Source of the DNA: Alphaproteobacteria bacterium
Lineage (GTDB): Bacteria > Pseudomonadota > Alphaproteobacteria > CACIAM-22H2
Assembly (NCBI GenBank): GCA_016124335.1
Contig: WGNX01000011.1
Location: forward strand, 62,001-126,000
DNA length: 64,000 nt
Reading direction: 5' to 3'
The translations under genes were made by a program, and so were the position numbers. This document shows positions 32,084-41,000 of this stretch, one piece after another (position 1 is the stretch's first letter; each line of letters begins with the position of its first letter). The notes under the pieces were generated by a model. That model worked only from the letters and a program-made list of their open reading frames with translations, did no database searches and had not been told where the DNA came from.

Positions 32084-34123
32084 ATGAGTGCTGCAACCGA
32101 CACCGCCCCGACCACCGCGCCGATCGCGCTGAGCGACAGGCAGAGCCCGGAGCACCAGCGCCTGGCCAACGCCATCCGCGCGCTGTCGATGGACGCGGTC
32201 GAAAAGGCCAAGTCGGGCCATCCCGGCATGCCGATGGGCATGGCCGACGTGGCGACGGTGCTGTGGTCAAAGCACCTGAAATTCGATCCCACCGCGCCCG
32301 ACTGGGCCGACCGCGACCGCTTCGTGCTGTCCGCCGGCCACGGCTCGATGCTGCTCTATTCGCTTCTCCACCTCACCGGCTATGCCGACATGACGATGGC
32401 CGAGATCGAGCGCTTCCGTCAGCTCGGCGCCAAGACAGCCGGCCATCCCGAATTCGGCCATGCCGCCGGCATCGAGACGACGACCGGCCCGCTGGGTCAG
32501 GGACTTGCCAACGCCGTGGGCATGGCGCTGGCCGAGCGCATGCTCGCCGCGCGCTACGGCGAGAGCGTCGTCGACCATCACACCTACGTCATCGCCGGCG
32601 ACGGCTGCCTGATGGAAGGCATCAGCCACGAGGCGATCTCGCTGGCCGGGCATCTGAAGCTCGGCAAGCTCATCGTCCTGTTCGACGACAATTCGATCTC
32701 GATCGACGGGCCCACGAACCTCGCCGTCGGCGACGATCAGGTCGCGCGCTTCAAGGCGTGCGGCTGGAACGCGGTCGCCATCGACGGCCACGATCCCGCG
32801 GCCATCGACGCCGCCCTCGCGCAGGCCAAGGCCAGCGACAGGCCCACGATGATCGCGTGCAAGACGACCATCGGCTACGGCGCGCCGACCAAGGCGGGCA
32901 CGGCCGGCAGCCACGGCGCGCCGCTGGGTGCCGCCGAGATCGAAGCCGCGCGCAAGCGGCTGGGCTGGACATCGCCGCCCTTCCAGATCCCGACCGACAT
33001 CCTCGCGCAGTGGCGCGCGTTCGGCGGTGCGGGCGCTTCCAAGCGCGCGGCATGGGAACGCCGGCTCGGCAAGCTCGAGCCCGCCCAGCGCGCGGAATTC
33101 CGTCGCGTGATGGACGGCAAGCTGCCCAAGGGCTGGGTCGAGGCGTGCGCCGCCTTCAAGGAAAAGCTCTCCGCCGACAAGCCCGCCATCGCCACGCGCG
33201 TCGCTTCGCAGAACGCGCTCGACGTGCTGACCGTGGCGGTGCCCGAACTCGTCGGCGGCTCGGCCGACCTCACCGGCTCGAACAACACCAAAACAAAAGC
33301 GCAGGGCGTGGTGAAGCCCGGCAACTTCGCGGGCAGCTACATCCATTACGGCGTGCGCGAGCACGGCATGGCCGCGGCGATGAACGGCATCGCGCTGCAT
33401 GGCGGGCTCATCCCCTATGGCGGCACGTTCTTCGTGTTCACCGACTATTGCCGCCCGTCGATCCGGCTTTCGGCGCTGATGAACCAGCGCGTGATCTACG
33501 TGATGACGCACGATTCCATCGGCCTTGGCGAAGACGGCCCCACGCACCAGCCGGTCGAGCACCTCGCCGCCATGCGCGCGATGCCGAACGTCTGGACGAT
33601 CCGGCCCGCCGATGCGGTCGAGACGCTGGAAGCCTGGCAGGTCGCCATCGCGCGTGCCGACGGCCCCAGCGTGCTGTGCCTCACGCGCCAGAACCTGCCC
33701 ACCCAGCGCACGACCTATATCGCCGAGAACGCCGTCGCCAAGGGCGGCTACGTGCTGGCCGAAGCCGAAGGCGGCGACCGGCAGGCAACGCTCGTCGCCA
33801 CGGGCTCGGAAGTCGCCATCGCGATGGACGCGCGCAAGCTGCTGGCCGCCGAAGGCATCCGGGCCGCCGTCGTCTCGATGCCCTGCACGCAGGCCTTCGA
33901 CAGGCAGACCGCCAAGTACCGCAAGGAAGTGCTCGGCCCGTCGCGCTGCCCACGCATCGTCGTGGAAGCCGGGCTCGAGTTCGGCTGGGAGCGCTATATC
34001 GACGGCAAGGGTGCCTTCGTGGGCATGACGGGTTTCGGCGCGTCGGCGCCCGCCCCCGATCTCTACAGGCATTTCGGCATCACGGCCGAGGCTGTTGCGG
34101 CGGCGGCAAAGAAACTCGTCTGA
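32084..34123 (+). CDS. tkt: Transketolase
   Basis: The 679-residue thiamine diphosphate enzyme moves two-carbon units in the pentose phosphate or Calvin cycle. It has [55 protein letters not shown], the ThDP motif [13 protein letters not shown]... DDNSISIDG, the pyrimidine domain [21 protein letters not shown] and the C-terminal [10 protein letters not shown]. The ATG at 32084 follows GAAGTGAG and avoids about 60 unlike residues of upstream open frame. A HAD phosphatase gene begins 3 nt after its stop. Confidence 0.97.
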   Translation: MSAATDTAPTTAPIALSDRQSPEHQRLANAIRALSMDAVEKAKSGHPGMPMGMADVATVLWSKHLKFDPTAPDWADRDRFVLSAGHGSMLLYSLLHLTGYADMTMAEIERFRQLGAKTAGHPEFGHAAGIETTTGPLGQGLANAVGMALAERMLAARYGESVVDHHTYVIAGDGCLMEGISHEAISLAGHLKLGKLIVLFDDNSISIDGPTNLAVGDDQVARFKACGWNAVAIDGHDPAAIDAALAQAKASDRPTMIACKTTIGYGAPTKAGTAGSHGAPLGAAEIEAARKRLGWTSPPFQIPTDILAQWRAFGGAGASKRAAWERRLGKLEPAQRAEFRRVMDGKLPKGWVEACAAFKEKLSADKPAIATRVASQNALDVLTVAVPELVGGSADLTGSNNTKTKAQGVVKPGNFAGSYIHYGVREHGMAAAMNGIALHGGLIPYGGTFFVFTDYCRPSIRLSALMNQRVIYVMTHDSIGLGEDGPTHQPVEHLAAMRAMPNVWTIRPADAVETLEAWQVAIARADGPSVLCLTRQNLPTQRTTYIAENAVAKGGYVLAEAEGGDRQATLVATGSEVAIAMDARKLLAAEGIRAAVVSMPCTQAFDRQTAKYRKEVLGPSRCPRIVVEAGLEFGWERYIDGKGAFVGMTGFGASAPAPDLYRHFGITAEAVAAAAKKLV

Positions 34124-34126
34124 CCG

Positions 34127-34801
34127 ATGCGCGACACGCTGCTCTTCGACCTCGACGGCACGCTGACGGATACCGACGCGCTGCACTACGAGGCGTATGT
34201 GCAGCTGCTCGCCCCCGCCGGCAAGTCGGTCACGCATGCGGAATTCAAGGCGCGGATCATGGGCGCCACGAACGACAGCATCATGGGCTGGCTTTTCCCC
34301 GACGCGGACGCCGCCGGGCGGCTGGAACTGGCCGAACGCAAGGAAGCCATCTTCCGCAGCCTGACCGGGGCCATGAAGCGCACCGAAGGCCTGAGCGAGC
34401 TGCTCGAGTGGGCCGATGCGTGCGGGCTGAAGACCGCGGTCGTCACCAACGCGCCGCGCGCCAACGCCGAACTGATGCTCGAACGCCTCGGGCTTGGTGC
34501 GCGCTTCGAAACGCTGGTGATCGGCGACGAACTCGCCCGCGGCAAGCCCGATCCGCTGCCCTATGCCACCGCGCTCGACCGGCTTGGTTCGCGGGCCGAT
34601 GGCGCACTGGCCTTCGAGGATTCGCGCGCGGGCGTTGCCGCGGCGCACGCCGCCGGCATCGACACGGTGGGCCTCACCACCGGGCTCGACGCCGCGGCAC
34701 TGGAATCGGCGGGTGCCGTGGGTGCGGTCCCGCATTTCGCCCATCCCTGGCTCATCGCGCGGCTTGCGAGCGATTTCGGCTCGGCCCCGCGCACGACCTG
34801 A
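34127..34801 (+). CDS. HAD-superfamily phosphatase (beta-PGM-like)
   Basis: The 224-residue protein has the four HAD motifs: DLDGTLTDTD (nucleophile Asp8, acid Asp10), VVTNAPR, GKPDPLPYATAL with Lys, and LAFEDSRAGV. The cap is helical (C1 type), as in phosphoglycolate phosphatase and beta-phosphoglucomutase. Tight linkage to tkt suggests clearing a damaged or side-product sugar phosphate (for example phosphoglycolate), but the substrate is inferred. Confidence 0.85.
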   Translation: MRDTLLFDLDGTLTDTDALHYEAYVQLLAPAGKSVTHAEFKARIMGATNDSIMGWLFPDADAAGRLELAERKEAIFRSLTGAMKRTEGLSELLEWADACGLKTAVVTNAPRANAELMLERLGLGARFETLVIGDELARGKPDPLPYATALDRLGSRADGALAFEDSRAGVAAAHAAGIDTVGLTTGLDAAALESAGAVGAVPHFAHPWLIARLASDFGSAPRTT

Positions 34802-34833
34802 AACAAGAACGACGCCTGCAAGGAGAGACCAAC

Positions 34834-35841
34834 ATGGCCGTCAAAGTCGCAATCAACGGGTTCGGGCGCATCGGGCGCCTGGTGCTGCGGGCACTCGTCG
34901 AATCCGGACGCACGGACCTCCAGGTCGTGGGCATCAACGACCTTGGCCCCGTGAAGGCCAACGCGCACCTGCTGAAGCACGATTCGGTGCACGGGCTCCT
35001 CAGCCAGCCCATCGCCACGGGCGAGGACTGGATGGATGTGGGCCGCGGCAAGATCAAGGTCACCGCCGAGCGCGACCCGGCCAAGCTGCCGTGGAAGGAA
35101 CTGGGTGTGGACATCGTGATGGAGTGCACGGGCATCTTCACCAAGCGCGAGCAGGCGGCAAAGCATCTCGAGGCGGGCGGCAGGAAGGTGCTCGTCTCGG
35201 CCCCGGCCGACGGCGTCGACCTCACGGTCGTCTACGGCGTCAACCACGACAAGCTGAAGCCCGAGCACACGATCGTCTCGAACGCGAGCTGCACGACCAA
35301 CTGCCTCGTGCCGGTCGCCCTCGTCATGAACGAGGCCTTCGGCATCGAGAAGGGCTACATGACGACGATCCACTCCTATACGGGCGACCAGAACACGGTC
35401 GATACGCTCCACAAGGACCTGCGCCGCGCGCGTGCGGCGGCCCTCTCGATGATCCCGACTTCGACGGGTGCCGCCAAGGCCGTGGGCCTCGTGCTGCCCG
35501 AACTCAAGGGCAAGCTCGACGGCACCTCGATCCGCGTGCCCACGGCGAACGTGTCGGTCATCGACTTCAAGTTCGTCTCCAAGCGCCCCGTGACGGTCGA
35601 CGAGGTGAACAAGGCCGCCATCGCCGCCTCGCAGGGCCGCCTCAAGGGCATCCTCGAGACGACCAACGAGGAACTGGTCTCGAGCGATTTCAACCACAAC
35701 CCGGCAAGCTCGACCTTCGACCTGACGCAGACGCAGGTCGTCGAAGGAAACCTCGTGCGCGTGATGAGCTGGTACGACAACGAGTGGGGCTTCTCCAACC
35801 GCATGTCGGACACCGCGCTGGCGATGGCCAGGGTCGGCTGA
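34834..35841 (+). CDS. gap: Glyceraldehyde-3-phosphate dehydrogenase, type I
   Basis: The 335-residue enzyme has the NAD-binding INGFGRIGRLVLRAL, with Asp in GINDL favouring NAD. The catalytic SNASCTTNC, HSYTGDQNTVD, the substrate motif STGAAKAVGLVLPELKGKLDG and SWYDNEWGFSNR follow. AAGGAG precedes the ATG at 34834. A strong terminator follows directly, so the usual downstream pgk is not co-transcribed here and none is present. Confidence 0.97.
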   Translation: MAVKVAINGFGRIGRLVLRALVESGRTDLQVVGINDLGPVKANAHLLKHDSVHGLLSQPIATGEDWMDVGRGKIKVTAERDPAKLPWKELGVDIVMECTGIFTKREQAAKHLEAGGRKVLVSAPADGVDLTVVYGVNHDKLKPEHTIVSNASCTTNCLVPVALVMNEAFGIEKGYMTTIHSYTGDQNTVDTLHKDLRRARAAALSMIPTSTGAAKAVGLVLPELKGKLDGTSIRVPTANVSVIDFKFVSKRPVTVDEVNKAAIAASQGRLKGILETTNEELVSSDFNHNPASSTFDLTQTQVVEGNLVRVMSWYDNEWGFSNRMSDTALAMARVG

Positions 35842-35877
35842 AGCCGCGAACGAAAATCGTTCTCGCAAGCCTGCGAC

Positions 35878-35905
35878 AAAAGGGCCGGGGAAACCCGGCC
35901 CTTTT
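35878..35905 (+). terminator. Rho-independent terminator after gap
   Basis: AAAAGGGCCGGG (35878-35889) and CCCGGCCCTTTT (35894-35905) form a perfect 12-bp stem closed by a GAAA tetraloop. The T-run is short but the A/T ends would work on either strand. Confidence 0.9.
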
Positions 35906-35983
35906 CGCGTTTCAGGCCATGACGGTGCCTTGCCGGCGCCGGATTCCCCGTGCATATCGGCAGCAGGGAATTCGGGGGATCAC

Positions 35984-36538
35984 ATGACGGATTCGATGCG
36001 CAACGACGCGGCCGGCTACGGCATCGCCGCGCGCGGGCTTCACTGGCTGTCGGCCTTCTGCGTGGCCATGGCGTGGCTGCTGGGCCAGCTCGTCGATGCG
36101 TTCGGCCGCGCGTGGGAGCCCACGGTCGTCTTCTCGCACGTCTCGTTCGGCCTGACCGTCGCGGGCCTGCTGGCGCTGCGGCTGGGCTGGCGCTTCGCCG
36201 ATCCGCCGCCGCCGGCCGAGCCTTCGCGCTTCGATCCGTGGGCCGCGCGCGCGGCGACGGCGGGCCACTGGCTGCTCTACGCGCTGCTGCTGGCGATCCC
36301 TGTCTCCGGCATCGCGCTGACCTTCGCACGCGGCGAGGCGCTGCCGGTCTTCGGCCTGTTCGAGATCGCCTCGCCTTGGGTACGCGACCGCGCGTTTTCG
36401 CGATCGGTCAAGGAAGTGCACGAGACCATCGCCAACATCCTGCTGATCGTGGCGATGCTCCACGCCGCCGCGGCGCTGGCCCACCACTACATTTTGCGCG
36501 ACCGCACGCTCGTGCGCATGCTGCCGCGCGCCGAATAG
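35984..36538 (+). CDS. Cytochrome b561-family membrane protein
   Basis: This 184-residue protein has four transmembrane helices with the di-haem histidine pattern of bacterial cytochrome b561 (ARGLHWLSAFCVAMAWLLG; SHVSFGLTVAGLLALRLGWR; AGHWLLYALLLAIPVSG; VKEVHETIANILLIVAMLHAAAALAHHYILRD). Such proteins pass electrons from quinol, sometimes to superoxide. The ATG at 35984 follows GGGGGA. It stands alone between the gap terminator and the epmA group. Confidence 0.88.
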   Translation: MTDSMRNDAAGYGIAARGLHWLSAFCVAMAWLLGQLVDAFGRAWEPTVVFSHVSFGLTVAGLLALRLGWRFADPPPPAEPSRFDPWAARAATAGHWLLYALLLAIPVSGIALTFARGEALPVFGLFEIASPWVRDRAFSRSVKEVHETIANILLIVAMLHAAAALAHHYILRDRTLVRMLPRAE

Positions 36539-36583
36539 CGCCGGGTTTGCGCCCCCCCGCCCTTCCCGCTAGGTTGCGCGCGC

Positions 36584-36913
36584 ATGGAACGCGCGCGCAT
36601 CAACGGGCTGGAAGACGGGCGGCGGAAACTGGCCGCGGCGAAGGCCGCCGGCACGCGCCTGTCGCTTGAAAGCCTTGAGGATGGCGCGCTGTCGGGCGGG
36701 GCCGAATGGTTTGCCGCCATCGAGCGCGCGCTGCGCGCGGAATTCCCCGACACGCTTGGCGAGATGATCCTCGATTGCGGCGATTGCCCGGGAACCGCCC
36801 TTGGCGCGCTGCGCACCGGCCTCAAGACGATCGCCTATTCCGGCCCCGAACGTGCGCGCATGGAAGATGCCGCCGCGACGTCGGGCGCGAAACTGGCGGA
36901 AGCCCGGTCATGA
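36584..36913 (+). CDS. Conserved-looking small protein of unknown function, upstream of epmA
   Basis: The 109-residue soluble protein has no family I recognise. The C-terminal half (GEMILDCGDCPGTALGALRTGLKTIAYSGPERARMEDAAATSGAKL) looks like two beta-alpha units with a CxxC pair, while the N-terminus is helical. The stop codon overlaps the epmA start (ATGA), so translation is coupled. Codon use is like the neighbours, so it is probably a real gene of the same operon. The ATG at 36584 has no obvious ribosome binding site. Confidence 0.6.
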   Translation: MERARINGLEDGRRKLAAAKAAGTRLSLESLEDGALSGGAEWFAAIERALRAEFPDTLGEMILDCGDCPGTALGALRTGLKTIAYSGPERARMEDAAATSGAKLAEARS

Positions 36914-38019
36914 CCGATCCGGCCGCAAAGCCCGGCCCCGCCCCGTGGTGGCGGCCCGACCGTTTCGCGCGCAAGCTCGACAATCTGCGCACCCGCCAGC
37001 GCGTGCTGCGCGCCACGCGCGGCTTTTTCGAGAACGAAGGCTTCGACGAGGTGGAAACGCCGGTCCTCCAGGTGTCGCCGGGGCTGGAGCCGCATCTGAT
37101 GGCCTTCCAGACCGTGCTGCGCGATCCGGGCGAACGGCTCACGCGCCGGCTCTACCTGCACACCAGCCCCGAATTCGCGATGAAGAAGCTGCTGGCCGCG
37201 GGCATGCCGAAGATCTGGCAGCTCGCGCACTGCTTCCGCAATTCCGAACGCTCGGCCACGCACCATCCCGAATTCGCGATGCTGGAATGGTATCGCGCGA
37301 ACGCGGATTACACCGCCCTGATGGCCGACTGCGAGGGCCTGCTGCGTGCGGCGGCATCCGCCGCCGGTATTGCGAAATTCCAGCGCGGGGCCAACGCGTC
37401 CGATCCTTTCGCCCCGTTCGAGAAGCTTTCGGTCGCCGAAGCCTTCGCGCGCTATTGCGGGCTCGACCTGCTTGCCGCCTCGCCCGATCCCGAACGGCCG
37501 GGCGACGAGATCAACGCGCTTGACCGGCTTGCCGCGGCCGCGCGCCCGCTCAACATGGTGCCGCACGCGGGCGACCGCTGGGACGATTTCTTCTTCCGCC
37601 TGTTCTTCGAGCACATCGAAGGCAAGCTCGGCATGGTGCGGCCCACGATCCTCTATGACTGGCCCATCGCGATGGCGGCCCTCTCGCGCGCCAAACCCGG
37701 CGACCCGCGCGTGGCCGAGCGTTTCGAGCTTTACGTGTGCGGCGTGGAACTGGCCAACGCCTTCGGCGAACTGACCGACGCGGCCGAACAGCGCCGCCGC
37801 TTCGAGGCCGACCAGGAGCTGAAGGCCAAGCTCTATCGCGAGCGCTATCCGGTGGACGAGGATTTCATCGCCGCATTGATGCACGGCCTGCCGCAATCGG
37901 CGGGCATCGCGCTCGGTTTCGACCGGCTGGTGATGCTGGCGACGGGCGCAAGCCACATCGAGGACACGATCTGGGCGCCGGTGGCGCTCGCCGGTTTCGA
38001 CGATCCGGGGGCACGCTGA
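36910..38019 (+). CDS. epmA: EF-P lysine ligase EpmA (PoxA/GenX)
   Basis: The 369-residue protein is a class II lysyl-tRNA synthetase-like enzyme without an anticodon domain. Signs are TRQRVLRATRGFFENEGFDEVETPVLQVSPGLEPHL, LHTSPEFAMKKLLAAGMPKIWQLAHCFRNSERSATHHPEFAMLEWYR, YVCGVELANAFGELTDAAEQRRRFE and GIALGFDRLVMLATGA. It attaches (R)-beta-lysine to a conserved lysine of EF-P. It overlaps the upstream small gene by 4 nt and epmB by 1 nt. The target efp is about 8.7 kb downstream. Confidence 0.95.
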   Translation: MTDPAAKPGPAPWWRPDRFARKLDNLRTRQRVLRATRGFFENEGFDEVETPVLQVSPGLEPHLMAFQTVLRDPGERLTRRLYLHTSPEFAMKKLLAAGMPKIWQLAHCFRNSERSATHHPEFAMLEWYRANADYTALMADCEGLLRAAASAAGIAKFQRGANASDPFAPFEKLSVAEAFARYCGLDLLAASPDPERPGDEINALDRLAAAARPLNMVPHAGDRWDDFFFRLFFEHIEGKLGMVRPTILYDWPIAMAALSRAKPGDPRVAERFELYVCGVELANAFGELTDAAEQRRRFEADQELKAKLYRERYPVDEDFIAALMHGLPQSAGIALGFDRLVMLATGASHIEDTIWAPVALAGFDDPGAR

Positions 38020-39044
38020 TGGATAGCGGCCGGCGCACCACGATCCGCACCCCCGGCGACCTCGCGCGCGAAGGGCTGGGCAACGATCCGGCGATAACGG
38101 AGGTGGCCGCGCGCTATGCGCTGGCGATCACGCCGCACGTGCTCGACCGCATCGACCGCGCCGATCCGGCTGATCCGGTCGCGCGCCAATACGTGCCCGA
38201 CGCGCGCGAACTGGAATCGACGCCCGAGGAACGCGTCGACCCCATCGGCGACGACGCGCACAGCCCGGTGAAGGGCATCGTCCACCGCTATCCCGACCGC
38301 GCGCTGCTGAAGCCCGCGCATGCCTGCGCGGTCTATTGCCGTTTCTGCTTCCGGCGCGAGATGGTGGGACCGGGCGGCGAGGCACTGGACGCGGCCGAAC
38401 TCGCCCGCGCGCTCGATTACATCCGCGCCACGCCGGCGATCCGCGAAGTGATCCTCACCGGCGGCGACCCGCTGGTGCTGAGCGCGCGCCGGCTCGGCGA
38501 GCTCGTGCGCGACATCGCCGCCATCGATCATGTCGACTGGATGCGCATCCATACCCGCATTCCCGTGGCCGAGCCTTCGCGCGTGACCGACGGACTGGTC
38601 GCGGCACTGAAGGCCGACAAGGCGGTGTGGGTTGCCGTGCATGTCAACCACGCCAACGAGCTTTCGAAAGATGCGCTCGCGGCGTGCGCGAAACTCGTCG
38701 ATGCCGGCATCCCGCTGGTGGGCCAGACCGTGCTGCTGAAGGGCGTCAACGACGACGCGGCCACGCTCGACGCGCTGTTCCGTGCGCTGGTGAAGAACCG
38801 TATCAAGCCCTACTACCTGCACCACGGCGACCTTGCCCCCGGCACATCGCATTTCCGCACCACGCTCGCGCAGGGCCAGTCGCTGATGCGCGAACTGCGC
38901 GCCACGCTCTCGGGCCTCGCCCAGCCGGTCTACGTGCTCGACATCCCCGGCGGTGCGGGCAAGGTGCCGGTGGGGCCGAATTATCTGGGTGAAGACGGCA
39001 CGGTCGAAGATCCGCGCGGACGGAAGCACCCTTATTCGCGCTGA
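38019..39044 (+). CDS. epmB: L-lysine 2,3-aminomutase-like radical SAM enzyme EpmB
   Basis: The 341-residue protein has the CxxxCxxC cluster motif (Cys103, Cys107 and Cys110 in CAVYCRFCFRR). ILTGGDPLVLSARRLGELV, HTRIPVAEPSRVT, PLVGQTVLLKGVNDDAATLDALFRALVKNRIKPYYLHHGD and LDIPGGAGKVPVGPNYL follow. It isomerises lysine to (R)-beta-lysine for EpmA and uses PLP plus a 4Fe-4S cluster. The ATG overlaps the epmA stop by one base. Palindromic repeats start 6 nt after its stop codon. Confidence 0.95.
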   Translation: MDSGRRTTIRTPGDLAREGLGNDPAITEVAARYALAITPHVLDRIDRADPADPVARQYVPDARELESTPEERVDPIGDDAHSPVKGIVHRYPDRALLKPAHACAVYCRFCFRREMVGPGGEALDAAELARALDYIRATPAIREVILTGGDPLVLSARRLGELVRDIAAIDHVDWMRIHTRIPVAEPSRVTDGLVAALKADKAVWVAVHVNHANELSKDALAACAKLVDAGIPLVGQTVLLKGVNDDAATLDALFRALVKNRIKPYYLHHGDLAPGTSHFRTTLAQGQSLMRELRATLSGLAQPVYVLDIPGGAGKVPVGPNYLGEDGTVEDPRGRKHPYSR

Positions 39045-39050
39045 AGGCAG

Positions 39051-39116
39051 ATGCCCGGGTCAGGCCCGGCCATGACGATCCCTATTCCCCGTCATGCCCG
39101 GGCCTGACCCGGGCAT
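39051..39116. repeat. Paired palindromic repeat (REP-like), locus C
   Basis: ATGCCCGGG-N5-CCCGGcCAT (39051-39073, one mismatch) and ATGCCCGGG-N5-CCCGGGCAT (39094-39116) are the same hairpin family as loci A and B. They sit immediately after epmB, at the left border of the accessory stretch. Confidence 0.85.
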
Positions 39117-39419
39117 CCACGACCTCAACTCGTACGCAGCTGCGCGACGTCGCTAGGGGCGAATATCAACTTCCGGGAATGAGACGCGCACGGAGCGGTT
39201 CGCGGTTGCCGCCGCAATCGGATCGCCTGTCGGCAACACGCCCTGGCCCGCGAGCACGACATCGAAGTTAGCACGCAAAAAATCTAACTGACACGTCGGC
39301 AAAGCGCTTGCCATCGACCGTGATTCAACAGTTAAATAATTTAAGTTGCGAACGATGACAACCCACACTCTTTCAGAGAATATTCTAGACGAGAATCAGA
39401 AAAGCATTTGGAGGCCGAG
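39117..39419. other. Non-coding stretch at the border of the accessory region
   Basis: The first 140 bases keep normal GC, then the DNA turns AT-rich from about 39270. I see no convincing gene. The perfect palindrome AGAATATTCT (39377-39386) lies 33 nt before the next start and could belong to its promoter. GGAG (39411-39414) serves as its ribosome binding site. Confidence 0.5.
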
Positions 39420-40361
39420 ATGACTGACTTAACAAATGCAGTAGCGGTACTTGGAAGGCCATATGCAATTACTCGGTCACGCCTCGGCGCCATAACAAAA
39501 GTATACTCAGATCGATATATTTGCGACGTACCCGCACTAAAAGAGCTTTTCAATTCGATGGATGAAAAGCTTCGGGGCATCACTAATGTGACCGGACAGG
39601 CATTTTCATTTCTAATTTCATTTGCCGATCAAACGCACCACGATGGCGTGACCGCAGATCTGATGAGCATGTCACAAATTCCGATTGGAAAAGTCACAGA
39701 ACGAGTTGTTGTAAAATGGAGCGTTGTTCACGAAATTGACGGCGCTCCAAATGATCTCTCAGTAACTATTCGAGTATCCAATCCTGTAAATCCTCTTATA
39801 TTTCTTCAAGCTGCGCTTTCTCGAAGCGCAGCGGAATTGGACAATTTTGAGTTTGAGCTGGGCTCTACGTGCGTGACTGTCGACGGGGCAAATCAGGCAT
39901 TTGCCGATGAGGTATTCTTACGCGTGAAACGCTGGCTCGAAGCACGGAGCAAACCGCACTCATTTATGCCGCTCCATAAAATATACAAGCGGTGGGAATG
40001 GGCATTTGACCAATTGAGCATTTCTCTTCTGCCTCTAATCGTAGCCGTCACTGCATCCGCTTGGCTGTGGAAGCAGAAGGATACGTCTCTTCAGGCATCG
40101 CTAATTCCATCGATCTTCGCTGGCTTAATTGTAATTCAGATGCTCGGTGCACGGCTGAACATGAAAATGGCAAAGTGGGTTCGAAAGACGAATACTTTTC
40201 ATCTATTTCAAATTACAAACGGTGATTGTGATTCACTTACACGGCAGGTTGCTCAAGCAAACTCAAACGCATTAAAATTCTTCCTATCTGCTGCGTTCGC
40301 ATTTTTGTTGAACCTCGCGGCCGGTATTGTTTGCTGGTGGATGCTTCCCTCTGGAACATAG
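39420..40361 (+). CDS. Unknown membrane protein, AT-rich gene
   Basis: The 313-residue protein matches no family I can name. The N-terminal 190 residues are soluble mixed alpha/beta (MTDLTNAVAVLGRPYAITRS... ELFNSMDEKLRGITNVTGQAF). Then come three hydrophobic segments: SISLLPLIVAVTASAWLW (near residue 200), SLIPSIFAGLIVIQMLGARL (near 225) and FFLSAAFAFLLNLAAGIVCWWML (near 290). Base composition and codon choice (many AT-ending codons) differ sharply from both sides, which is good evidence for recent transfer. The start ATG has GGAGG upstream. A membrane-anchored sensor or effector is possible, but no function is claimed. Confidence 0.7.
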   Translation: MTDLTNAVAVLGRPYAITRSRLGAITKVYSDRYICDVPALKELFNSMDEKLRGITNVTGQAFSFLISFADQTHHDGVTADLMSMSQIPIGKVTERVVVKWSVVHEIDGAPNDLSVTIRVSNPVNPLIFLQAALSRSAAELDNFEFELGSTCVTVDGANQAFADEVFLRVKRWLEARSKPHSFMPLHKIYKRWEWAFDQLSISLLPLIVAVTASAWLWKQKDTSLQASLIPSIFAGLIVIQMLGARLNMKMAKWVRKTNTFHLFQITNGDCDSLTRQVAQANSNALKFFLSAAFAFLLNLAAGIVCWWMLPSGT

Positions 40362-40471
40362 GCAGTAAACCGCAAGCTCTCCAATGGCTCCGCTTTTCAT
40401 TGTGCACAACTGACGGTATCAACAATTCCGCGTTCGATCTTGGATCAATCGCCGCGGCCGCAGCGCCCCCA

Positions 40472-40897
40472 TCACCCCGCCTTCAACTGCGCCACCACCG
40501 CCGCGAGGCTGTTCATGCCCCAGTGTTCGAGATAGCGCCCGTCGCGCAGGCGCACGATGTCGATCACGTCGATGGCAACCGCCTTGCCGGTGGGCGCAAT
40601 ACCCATCAGCGCGCCCTTGTGCGTGCCGCGGATGATCTTGCGCGTGCACACCCGGTCGCCTTCCGCGAACTGGTCGAGGATCTCGACCGTCAGGTCGGGG
40701 AACGCGGGCCGCAGCACGTTCACGATGGTGTTCCACATGCCGTCCTTTCCCGGCGGCATGCCGGGCGGGGCCGTGCGGTTGACGAAATCGGGGTCGAAAA
40801 GCTCGGCGAAGGCGGCGGCATCGCCCTTGCCGATCACGTCCATGTTGAAGCGCATCACCGCGCGCTTGTTGATGTCGGTCTGGTTCACGCGGGCCAT
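40472..40897 (-). CDS. SnoaL-like / ester cyclase family protein
   Basis: The 141-residue protein has the NTF2-like SnoaL pattern: NKRAVMRFNMDVIGKGDAAAFAELFDPDFVNRTAPPGMPPGKDGMWNTIVNVLRPAFPDLTVEILDQFAEGDRVCTRKIIRGTHKG... and the end VDVIDIVRLRDGRYLEHWGMNSL. Such domains act as small hydrolases, isomerases or ligand binders, and the substrate is unknown. AGGAG abuts the ATG at 40897, so translation may really begin at the GTG 40888, nine bases downstream. Upstream lies a short inverted repeat CTACA/TGTAG (40901-40918). Confidence 0.8.
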   Translation of the reverse strand: MARVNQTDINKRAVMRFNMDVIGKGDAAAFAELFDPDFVNRTAPPGMPPGKDGMWNTIVNVLRPAFPDLTVEILDQFAEGDRVCTRKIIRGTHKGALMGIAPTGKAVAIDVIDIVRLRDGRYLEHWGMNSLAAVVAQLKAG

Positions 40898-41000
40898 CTC
40901 CTACATTCGTATCTGTAGTTGTATATATTCCTTTTGTGGACTAGATTCCCGTGCATCGGCCAAGTCGCTGCGGCCGTGCGCTGTTTGACAAGTGAAGATA

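Noticed and set aside
32267-34744. Very long minus-strand open frame opposite tkt and the HAD gene
   Set aside because: It is a mirror of GC-rich codon bias. Its translation is rich in Arg/His/Gly/Val without any motif, while the plus strand encodes clear transketolase and HAD proteins.
39153-39368. 71-codon minus-strand frame between epmB and the AT-rich gene
   Set aside because: It has a GTG start without a ribosome binding site, no recognisable motif, and spans a change in base composition; it could be a gene remnant but cannot be supported.
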